A model generated the notes under the pieces. The model saw only the letters and a program-made list of their open reading frames with translations. It made no database searches and had not been told where the DNA came from. A program made the translations under genes and the position numbers. This document shows positions 1-4,204 of a stretch of DNA of 31,526 nucleotides, in pieces. The DNA lies in the IMG/VR virus record IMGVR_UViG_3300047546_000139, positions 1-31,526 of that record. The stretch is one strand, 5' to 3'. Every line of letters starts with the position of its first letter. Position 1 is the stretch's first letter. The DNA comes from a virus.

Positions 1-216
1 CAGGGGGGTCTGACATTTTCAAGGGGACAAATGTCTCAATTCGGACATTTGTGATGTCAATCACACGATTATCCTGTGATATAGACCACATATGGGCGCA
101 GTATTAGGACAAATCGGACATTGTAAAACTGTGCATCATACAAAATAAAAATATATTAACATTTTTAGAAATCTAAAATTATAGTCAACTAGAATAATAA
201 ATGCTATACTGGCTAC
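1..216. promoter_or_regulatory. Left-edge non-coding regulatory region with inverted and direct repeats
   Basis: I see no credible gene on either strand here. There is a perfect 9-bp inverted repeat (ACAAATGTC at 27-35, GACATTTGT at 44-52) with an 8-nt spacer. A second inverted repeat is ATCACA (60-65) with TGTGAT (75-80). Four GGACAAAT/GGACATTT-like words lie between 24 and 122. An AT-rich stretch (about 138-182) follows, then the promoter of the 217-393 gene. No T-run follows the 9-bp hairpin on either strand, so it looks more like an operator or iteron cluster than a terminator. A replication origin is possible but not shown. Confidence 0.5.
182..210 (+). promoter_or_regulatory. Sigma70-type promoter of the 58-residue leaderless gene
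   Basis: The extended -10 is TGCTATACT (202-210, hexamer TATACT at 205-210). A weak -35, TAGTCA (182-187), lies 17 bp upstream and overlaps one copy of the TAGTCAACTA repeat. The base 7 positions after the -10 is the A of the ATG at 217, so the transcript should start on the start codon. Confidence 0.6.
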
Positions 217-393
217 ATGGATAAAGTAGAAGATACAAGCTGCTACAGCTATAAGGTCGAAATGATCGTACAAGTTTTTGCGGAAAATGAAGAAACCGCC
301 AGAATGCAATTAGATGATAAAGGCGGATATGTCACAACCCGCAAAGTAAAATTGATGGACTCAGTACCTTTATACAATGGAGTAAAAAAGTAG
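217..393 (+). CDS. Small hypothetical protein, 58 aa, leaderless
   Basis: I do not recognise this protein. The ATG at 217 opens a 58-residue frame ending in TAG at 391-393. It begins MDKVEDTSCYSYKVEM and is mostly charged, with no membrane segment. The middle (VQVFAENEETARMQLDD) resembles small phage proteins that convey an alpha/beta fold, but I cannot assign a family. There is no Shine-Dalgarno. Instead TATACT ends 6 bases before the ATG, so translation is probably leaderless, and this is the main support for the gene. Its stop codon is the first three bases of a TAGTCAACTA repeat, and a strong minus-strand promoter lies over its 3' end. Confidence 0.6.
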   Translation: MDKVEDTSCYSYKVEMIVQVFAENEETARMQLDDKGGYVTTRKVKLMDSVPLYNGVKK

Positions 394-397
394 TCAA
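369..397 (-). promoter_or_regulatory. Leftward consensus promoter antisense to the 58-aa gene
   Basis: On the minus strand TTGACT (397-392) is followed by a 17-bp spacer and TATAAA (374-369), close to the sigma70 consensus. The -35 box lies inside the second TAGTCAACTA copy. Transcription would start near 362 and run left through the 58-aa gene. No minus-strand gene is visible in 1-360, so the product is either an antisense RNA or a leader for genes left of the window. Confidence 0.55.
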
Positions 398-401
398 CTA
401 G

Positions 402-417
402 TGTTTCATGTGAAACG
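402..417. promoter_or_regulatory. parS-like palindrome
   Basis: TGTTTCATGTGAAACG matches the bacterial chromosomal parS consensus (TGTTTCACGTGAAACA) at 14 of 16 positions. The differences are at the 8th and 16th bases. It lies in the 59-bp gap between the 58-aa gene and the HNH gene. parS is the ParB binding site in chromosome and plasmid partition. Here it could recruit a host or phage ParB, or be a plain palindromic operator for the downstream gene. No parA or parB gene is in the window. Confidence 0.5.
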
Positions 418-452
418 TAGTTAATAAACATTACATGATAAAATAATGGCAT

Positions 453-734
453 ATGAAGAGTGAGAAACTCTCAGTTGCTAAAAGGAAAGCAGAACTTTAT
501 AAGTATCTGCGAAACCTTAAGGAGAACTCTCCTTGTGCTGATTGTGGATCATATTTTCCATATTATGTTATGGACTTCGACCACGTTCGTGGGCGGAAGC
601 ATAAAAATGTTATGGAACTTGTTCCAACACTGTCCAGAAAAAAGATTGATGAAGAAATCGCAAAATGCGAGATCGTGTGTTCAAATTGTCATAGAGAACG
701 AACTCACTTTAGAAAACAAAAGAAAGTATCTTAG
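453..734 (+). CDS. HNH endonuclease, 93 aa
   Basis: This is a small HNH nuclease with two CxxC zinc-ribbon pairs. C28-x2-C31 (CADCG) and C76-x2-C79 (CSNCH) would hold a structural zinc. The catalytic beta-beta-alpha metal finger is marked by DFDH (41-44), then N78, H80 and H85. The length is typical of free-standing phage HNH proteins, which act as homing enzymes or assist terminase cleavage. No adjacent terminase is seen, so a homing or mobile role is the simpler reading. The ATG at 453 follows an extended -10-like TGATAAAAT (436-444) by 8 bases and has no clear Shine-Dalgarno, so it may be nearly leaderless. A parS-like palindrome lies 36 bp upstream. The stop at 732-734 is within a TAGTCAACTA repeat. 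Confidence 0.85.
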   Translation: MKSEKLSVAKRKAELYKYLRNLKENSPCADCGSYFPYYVMDFDHVRGRKHKNVMELVPTLSRKKIDEEIAKCEIVCSNCHRERTHFRKQKKVS

Positions 735-738
735 TCAA

Positions 739-1233
739 CTATAATATATCAGTAAAGTAAGTACCACCTACATAAATTTTTGAGGCGGTAGTAAGAGTAA
801 TCGGATATCCCTGATAAAACAAATGTTCAATAACTGGTTTAGGATTAGGAGTATCTCCACCTAACCAATGTAAATCTAAAGTTTGACTTCCAGGCATATG
901 ATCTGCTTGTATCTGGACATGTCCATTCAATGCATCTGGTGCTTGTGTTGGATCTGCCCAAGCCCAACCTGAAAAGTGATTTGATGAATTATTATGGGGC
1001 GGGAGCGGAAGATCTACCTTAAACTGTCCAGTTCCAAAATTAGTCACAGTAGATAGATTAATATCTATCCAGAACGATACTAGATATCCATTCTTGACGT
1101 AATAGGAATTATAGGTGGGGTAGGTAGAATTAGCTCCAGTAAATACTAATCCAGTTGCCTGAAATACAGGACTATATCTAATAGGTGGTATATGTAAAGT
1201 TGGAGATGTAAAGCCTACTGAATTAGATAGCAC
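739..1233 (-). CDS. Putative virion or receptor-binding beta protein, 164 aa
   Basis: The frame opens with GTG at 1233 and ends in TAG at 741-739. It is rich in Gly, Thr, Asn, Pro and aromatic residues with little predicted helix. Patterns such as YYVKNGYLVSFWIDI and FGTGQFKVDLPLPP (about 44-77), and YVGGTYFTDI near the C-terminus, resemble beta-sandwich domains in phage minor structural proteins. The upstream minus-strand gene overlaps its start by 11 bases, so translational coupling is likely. It converges on the HNH gene. The specific role is unknown. A small fibre, decoration or minor tail protein is the best guess. Confidence 0.6.
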   Translation of the reverse strand: MLSNSVGFTSPTLHIPPIRYSPVFQATGLVFTGANSTYPTYNSYYVKNGYLVSFWIDINLSTVTNFGTGQFKVDLPLPPHNNSSNHFSGWAWADPTQAPDALNGHVQIQADHMPGSQTLDLHWLGGDTPNPKPVIEHLFYQGYPITLTTASKIYVGGTYFTDIL

Positions 1234-1501
1234 GTTCTATTACCATTACCGCCGCCGTCATTGAATTTGCAGAGCATACTGCATATAGATGACTATAGGC
1301 GGAGAGTTCAATTGTAAATGCTTGTCCTGGAAATAATTTAAAGCCATAGCTGCTAGATGACACAGAATCTGTGCCCAAATAAATATAGCCAGAATCATTG
1401 TTATTCTGCACAACTAAAGTATTGGCAGACTGTGTCGAATCTACAATTGTTAGCTCTGTTGGCGTAGATGTGGACAATGTAAGATTACGAGTTCTGATCA
1501 T
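1223..1501 (-). CDS. Small putative structural protein, 92 aa, leaderless
   Basis: The protein begins MIRTRNLTLSTSTPTELT and alternates Ser/Thr and hydrophobic residues in beta-strand fashion, with YIYLGTDSVSSSSYGFKLFPG in the middle shortened here to its pattern. It resembles small phage coat-decoration or fibre-associated beta proteins, but I cannot name a family. The minus-strand TATAAT (1513-1508) is followed by exactly 6 bases and then the ATG at 1501, so the message is probably leaderless. No Shine-Dalgarno is present. It overlaps the next gene by 11 bases, and the two probably form one transcript that starts here, separate from the lysis-side genes upstream. Confidence 0.6.
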   Translation of the reverse strand: MIRTRNLTLSTSTPTELTIVDSTQSANTLVVQNNNDSGYIYLGTDSVSSSSYGFKLFPGQAFTIELSAYSHLYAVCSANSMTAAVMVIERAI

Positions 1502-1507
1502 ATTGAT

Positions 1508-1513
1508 ATTATA
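1508..1513 (-). promoter_or_regulatory. -10 box of the leaderless minus-strand gene at 1501
   Basis: A perfect TATAAT on the minus strand ends 6 bases before the ATG at 1501. No good -35 stands 16-18 bp upstream. The -10 spacing relative to the ATG matches that of the genes starting at 217, 28672 and 29746. Confidence 0.5.
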
Positions 1514-1583
1514 CCGCTATCTCTCTTCCGCCGAGTCACTGCATTTTGCACTTATTTTTCGCAATGCGTTGCAATTGCACTAT

Positions 1584-1625
1584 AAAAGGACAAATCCCAA
1601 CCAGAGGCGGATCCGATTGGGACTT
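1584..1625 (-). terminator. Intrinsic terminator-like hairpin of the small RNA
   Basis: The minus-strand stem is AAGTCCCAATC (1625-1615) with GGTTGGGATTT (1602-1592). It forms 11 bp including two G-U wobbles, with a 12-nt loop. TTTT follows at 1587-1584 after GTCC. The U-tract is short and offset, so termination efficiency is uncertain. Confidence 0.5.
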
Positions 1626-1680
1626 GCTACGCCGAAGCGTAAGCACGGGGAGCAAACGGTGGGATGCTACGACCCGTACA
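1584..1680 (-). ncRNA. Candidate small structured RNA, about 97 nt
   Basis: This GC-rich island in an AT-rich gap has no reading frame support. Read on the minus strand it has three consecutive hairpins. The first is a 5' hairpin with ACGGG/CCCGT arms (1677-1673 with 1649-1645) and an inner AGC/GCT. The second is a 7-8-bp hairpin (1645-1625) with one bulged base, closed by a C(UUCG)G tetraloop (loop 1636-1633). The third is an 11-bp terminal hairpin (1625-1615 with 1602-1592) followed by GTCCTTTT. A promoter on the same strand predicts a start near 1680. Strand choice rests on the promoter, the stable tetraloop orientation and the 3' T-run. I recognise no known RNA family, riboswitch or tRNA. 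Its target and role are unknown. Confidence 0.55.
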
Positions 1681-1686
1681 GATCTA

Positions 1687-1715
1687 AGTATCACATATAT
1701 TATTTTTTAAGTCAA
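1687..1715 (-). promoter_or_regulatory. Promoter of the candidate small RNA
   Basis: The minus strand has TTGACT (1715-1710), a 17-bp spacer and GATACT (1692-1687), the latter preceded by TGT to give an extended -10. The expected start is about 1680, at the foot of the first hairpin. The -35 is within the 1709-1718 variant of the TAGTCAACTA repeat. Confidence 0.5.
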
Positions 1716-1722
1716 CTACTTT

Positions 1723-2001
1723 TTAATCCCAAGAACTACCTCTAGTAGTTTTTGGTAAATATTTTTCATCCCCTGTTAAATCGGCTAGAAGGCCCATTAG
1801 ACGGTTGCAGTCCTCATGCTTCCAGTAGAAGTAGCAGGTTCCATTTTCGACGCCGTGGCAATTTCCTAGCTCTTTTTCTAGCCTATTTACCATCCAGCGT
1901 AAGGCGCCAGTTGCCATAGCTTGATCATCATAGTAATTCTGAAATTCTATTTTTGCAGTATTCATATATCGTGTAATTTGATCGATATATAATCTATTCA
2001 T
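1723..2001 (-). CDS. Hypothetical protein, 92 aa
   Basis: I do not recognise the family. The start at 2001 (MNRLYIDQITRYMN) is chosen because AGGAAG stands 4 bases upstream. A longer in-frame start at 2055 would lack a ribosome site and overlap the previous gene heavily. The protein is mostly helical and charged in its first half (LRWMVNRLEKEL, about 33-44), followed by a cysteine-containing segment (CHGVENGTC and a later Cys) that could bind metal. It overlaps the upstream 67-aa gene by 8 bases, so it is probably translated by coupling. It is the last gene of the leftward run that begins with the lysozyme-like gene. Confidence 0.65.
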   Translation of the reverse strand: MNRLYIDQITRYMNTAKIEFQNYYDDQAMATGALRWMVNRLEKELGNCHGVENGTCYFYWKHEDCNRLMGLLADLTGDEKYLPKTTRGSSWD

Positions 2002-2197
2002 TTTCTTCCTGTGGAGTATATGATGGGGCGGGGCCCAAAAGATATCCTTGATCATGATATTTAATCATTTTATCTACTTCTTCTGCCCCCACCAATTTGC
2101 TGGCAATAATTGTCATAACATCATAGATACGGTGTAGCATAATATAATTAACCATATCTAGGTTCTGTGCTAGATCTTCTTTATTTTCTTCTGTCAT
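1994..2197 (-). CDS. Hypothetical protein, 67 aa
   Basis: This small acidic and helical protein begins MTEENKEDLAQNLDMVNYIM, with a central amphipathic helix (MLHRIYDVMTIIASKLVGAEEVDKM shortened to its pattern) and a Pro-rich C-terminus (GPAPSYTPQEENE). I do not recognise the family. Its ATG overlaps the stop of the upstream 33-aa frame in an ATGA arrangement. Its end overlaps the start of the 92-aa gene by 8 bases. This packing supports all three neighbours as real cotranslated genes. Confidence 0.65.
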   Translation of the reverse strand: MTEENKEDLAQNLDMVNYIMLHRIYDVMTIIASKLVGAEEVDKMIKYHDQGYLLGPAPSYTPQEENE

Positions 2198-2295
2198 GGT
2201 CTACCTATATCTTCCCAGAATTTTTCTCTACCCATGGCGTCAGTTTCTTTTATCTGTCCGCCGTCAGTTTCTAACTGCTTTATCCATTCGGTCAT
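2194..2295 (-). CDS. Very small hypothetical protein, 33 aa
   Basis: The frame runs from ATG at 2295 to TGA at 2196-2194 and encodes MTEWIKQLETDGGQ followed by IKETDAMGREKFWEDIGRP. The stop shares ATGA with the start of the next gene. Its start lies inside the 3' end of the 2264-2467 gene (32-base overlap). It fills a gap that would otherwise be the only break in a fully overlapping leftward gene run. The composition (charged with Trp and Phe) looks protein-like. The ribosome site is weak (AGGA about 10 bases away), so coupling with the upstream gene is likely. Function unknown. Confidence 0.55.
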   Translation of the reverse strand: MTEWIKQLETDGGQIKETDAMGREKFWEDIGRP

Positions 2296-2467
2296 AAAAG
2301 TCCAATCCTATTTCTTTTTTGTATTCACAAGAAAGACAGTATAGGTAAATTTTATCATCAATTGTTTGATTAGGCATTAGAAGGCCTTGGTCTAGTGGAC
2401 ATTCCACTTTTGACACAAGGCCCTCTTCTGCTAAAGCCAAATATTTAGATACAACCTGTATCTTCAA
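2264..2467 (-). CDS. Small zinc-ribbon-like protein, 67 aa
   Basis: A CPLD motif (C23) and a CLSC knuckle (C44-x2-C47) in a small domain (YLYCLSCEYKKEIG) suggest a zinc ribbon with one atypical half, since only three cysteines are present. Small proteins of this kind are common in phages and often bind nucleic acid or protein, but the function cannot be assigned. The start is TTG at 2467. GGAG stands 7 bases upstream, and the frame is closed shortly before by a TAG with no ATG available. It begins 15 bases after the lysozyme-like gene ends and belongs to the same leftward run. Confidence 0.65.
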   Translation of the reverse strand: MKIQVVSKYLALAEEGLVSKVECPLDQGLLMPNQTIDDKIYLYCLSCEYKKEIGLDFYDRMDKAVRN

Positions 2468-2482
2468 TGACTTTCTCCATCT

Positions 2483-3043
2483 CTATTGATTAGGAAACTT
2501 TGCTAGCCATTTGCTAACAGCTCCATTCTTAATGGATGACCATGAACTCCAGTCATTTCCGCCCTGGGTCATGTGATACGTTATCTCTGCGTTAATTACT
2601 GGATCAAACAATAGTACGTTCGATCTCAGGTCGAATTTCTCTTTGCGATCATCGCCAAGGTTTCCCAGCATGTTGATCTGAAAAATTCCGTAGGAACTGT
2701 CTCCAGTTTTCCTGTTGCCGTTATACGCCATTGGTCGTCCATTGGACTCCGATTTTGCTACGGCCCAAGCCAGTTTAAGGGCTTTGCCTTCAAAACCTAC
2801 AGACTTGAGTAGTTGCAGCAACTCTTTATCTGTAAGCGTTTCTGAAGGTTTGTACACAGTGTTGCTGAATTTTTCCAGCGTTTGTTTCTTCAGTTGTGCT
2901 TCTGTTTTTGTCTCTGGTTTTACAACCAAAGCTTCTGCTGGCGTCATTGTTTCAGGCTGGACTCCGAATAGAAATAATGTTATCATTCCTATAACAGTCC
3001 AACTATGAGCAACATCGCTCAGCTTTTGTTTGATATTCTCCAT
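2483..3043 (-). CDS. Membrane-anchored lysozyme-like transglycosylase (putative endolysin), 186 aa
   Basis: The C-terminal half (about 85-180) has the lysozyme-like or soluble lytic transglycosylase pattern. A likely catalytic Glu is E99 in AKSES, followed by GDSSYGIFQIN (114-124), DPVINAE (147-153) and the Trp pair W165/W168. Such enzymes cleave the MurNAc-GlcNAc bond of peptidoglycan. Residues 15-29 are a single hydrophobic segment that could be a signal-anchor, giving a membrane-tethered or SAR-like endolysin, followed by a charged linker. The start at 3043 is chosen because GGAGG stands 8 bases upstream. The longer frame to 3133 would run through the promoter. It heads a leftward run of five genes. 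A virion-associated lysin is the alternative. The candidate holin is 3 kb away on the other strand. Confidence 0.8.
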   Translation of the reverse strand: MENIKQKLSDVAHSWTVIGMITLFLFGVQPETMTPAEALVVKPETKTEAQLKKQTLEKFSNTVYKPSETLTDKELLQLLKSVGFEGKALKLAWAVAKSESNGRPMAYNGNRKTGDSSYGIFQINMLGNLGDDRKEKFDLRSNVLLFDPVINAEITYHMTQGGNDWSSWSSIKNGAVSKWLAKFPNQ

Positions 3044-3076
3044 TGGCATTTCCTCCTTTAGAGATAACGAACTATA

Positions 3077-3106
3077 ATAGTAACATTGTTTGGCAATGCC
3101 TGTCAA
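3077..3106 (-). promoter_or_regulatory. Promoter of the leftward lysozyme operon
   Basis: The minus strand has a perfect TTGACA (3106-3101) and an extended -10 TGTTACTAT (hexamer TACTAT, 3082-3077) with 18-bp spacing. The expected start near 3070 gives a leader of about 27 nt with AGGAGG before the ATG at 3043. The -35 is one arm of the inverted repeat GTCAA-gccag-TTGAC (3102-3116), which could be an operator. Confidence 0.65.
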
Positions 3107-3116
3107 GCCAGTTGAC
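3102..3116. promoter_or_regulatory. Inverted repeat GTCAA-N5-TTGAC over the divergent promoter region
   Basis: Two 5-bp arms with a 5-bp spacer overlap the -35 of the leftward promoter, 12 bases before the rightward glycosyltransferase gene. The same half-site occurs in the AGTCAACT copies on the left and in the pair at 4035-4042 and 4071-4078. The spacing suits binding of a dimeric repressor, but this is inference. Confidence 0.35.
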
Positions 3117-3127
3117 CAGAAAATAAA

Positions 3128-4117
3128 ATGCAAATTTCATTCTCAACGCCGATAATCAATATGAAAACCAATAATGGTTACGGTCATGCTGGCACAAAGA
3201 TAGTAGATTCTTTAAAAAATTTAGGTCATGAAGTTCCTTTTCAATATTCAAAAGCACCAGTACAATTAAACTTTTCTCAACCAGATTATTTTAAACTTCA
3301 TCGTAATCAATATCAGATTAGTTATACTCCATGGGAATCAACTGTAATTCCTGAAAGATGGGCTAGTCCTTTATCTTTAGTTCATGAGATCTGGACAACT
3401 TCTGATTGGTGTGCTAATGTGTTTGCAGATAACGGATACAAAGATGTTCGTGTTTTCCCACATGGAATAGATCCTGTTTGGGCGCCCCGCCGCCGCCGTG
3501 ATGATGACGTTATAAAGTTTTTGCATGTCGGCGAGCCAGCGCCAAGAAAGGCGGGCCAAATGGTGGTCGACGCTTTTACAAATCTTTTTGGTAATGACCG
3601 ACGTTATTCTTTAACACTTAAAGTATATAAACATAATACTACTAGAATATATAATAACTATATAGATAAAAATATATTAGGTTTACCAAATGTTCTATAT
3701 AATAATATATATATAATAGATAAAGATATGACAACTGAAGAATTAGTTAAATTGTATCATGATCATGATGTTTTAATTTATCCATCATATGGTGAAGGAT
3801 TTGGATTTATTCCATTACAAGCATTAGCTACTGGTATGCCTACAATTTGTACAGGTGATTGGGCAGATTATGAAAGATATCTAGGACCATTAAAGTTAAA
3901 ATCAGAACTTATAGATTCACCTTGGCCTTTTCCACATGAAGGAAAAGTATTTGAACCAAACTATCAACATCTACTTGAACTTATGAGAGATGTATCAATA
4001 AACTTTAATGCTTATTCTGGATACTATTACGCTCAGTCAACTAAAATACATGAAGACTATAACTGGAATCAGTTGACCAATAATGCATTCAGTCACATAT
4101 TTAAAAAGTTTTCTTAA
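3128..4117 (+). CDS. GT4-type glycosyltransferase, 329 aa
   Basis: This predicted GT-B-fold glycosyltransferase has an N-terminal half with a Gly/His loop (NNGYGHAGTK, 15-24). The C-terminal nucleotide-sugar domain begins near 128 with FLHVGEPAPRKAG and contains YPSYGEGFGFIPLQALATG (218-236). In GT4 enzymes this segment carries EX7E. Here the first Glu is E223 but the second position is Gln 231, so catalysis or donor binding may be altered. The substrate is unknown; modification of virion proteins or host surface glycans is plausible. The start has no clear Shine-Dalgarno. An unusual RRRRDDD run (121-127) sits in a locally GC-rich segment. The gene is divergent from the lysozyme gene. Confidence 0.8.
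   Translation: MQISFSTPIINMKTNNGYGHAGTKIVDSLKNLGHEVPFQYSKAPVQLNFSQPDYFKLHRNQYQISYTPWESTVIPERWASPLSLVHEIWTTSDWCANVFADNGYKDVRVFPHGIDPVWAPRRRRDDDVIKFLHVGEPAPRKAGQMVVDAFTNLFGNDRRYSLTLKVYKHNTTRIYNNYIDKNILGLPNVLYNNIYIIDKDMTTEELVKLYHDHDVLIYPSYGEGFGFIPLQALATGMPTICTGDWADYERYLGPLKLKSELIDSPWPFPHEGKVFEPNYQHLLELMRDVSINFNAYSGYYYAQSTKIHEDYNWNQLTNNAFSHIFKKFS
4035..4078. promoter_or_regulatory. AGTCAACT / AGTTGACC inverted pair at the 3' end of the glycosyltransferase gene
   Basis: AGTCAACT (4035-4042) and AGTTGACC (4071-4078) are inverted copies of the half-site seen in the left intergenic repeats, with 28 bases between them. They lie in coding sequence just upstream of the reductase gene. They could be regulator sites or coincidence. 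Confidence 0.25.
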
Positions 4118-4204
4118 ACCCCTTCCCTCTATAAATAAAGTTTGCTAGAATTAGAGTCTTACTAATTTTTAAATTTAAACCGCAAGGCGGAGAAAAGGTG
4201 TTAT

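Larger units (their letters stand above)
182..741. repeat. TAGTCAACTA short dispersed repeat (three exact copies)
   Basis: Exact copies lie at 182-191, 391-400 and 732-741. A 9/10 copy (AAGTCAACTA) is at 1709-1718, and the AGTCAACT core recurs at 4035-4042. The copies at 391 and 732 begin with the TAG stop of the upstream plus-strand gene. The copy at 732 also ends with the CTA that is the TAG stop of the converging minus-strand gene. The reverse complement carries TTGACT, which serves as a plausible -35 in two copies. It may be a repressor or stoperator-like site, a promoter element, or both. Confidence 0.55.

Noticed and set aside
249-452. Minus-strand 67-codon frame opposite the 58-aa gene
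   Set aside because: No ribosome site, and its sequence looks like antisense translation of the leaderless gene and the intergenic repeats.
182-741. TAGTCAACTA copies as an attachment-site core
   Set aside because: Three or more copies in the same region and no integrase or tRNA gene nearby.
460-744. Second plus-strand frame over the HNH gene
   Set aside because: It is a shadow; the HNH frame has coherent zinc and catalytic motifs.
1647-1657. GGGGAGCAAAC, identical to a segment of 16S rRNA next to the 790 loop
   Set aside because: An 11-base match to some part of 16S is expected by chance in a window this size, and the flanking conserved 16S sequence is absent.
1575-1690. tRNA or known riboswitch in the GC-rich gap
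   Set aside because: There is no acceptor stem, no T-arm consensus and no recognised riboswitch core motif.
1581-1720. Plus-strand transcript of the structured region from TTCGCA-N17-TATAAA
   Set aside because: No terminator follows on the plus strand, and the UUCG loop, T-run and better promoter all favour the minus strand.
1398-1745. Plus-strand 115-codon frame across the small RNA region
   Set aside because: It runs through the end of a minus-strand gene, the hairpins and a promoter, and has no coherent protein features or ribosome site.
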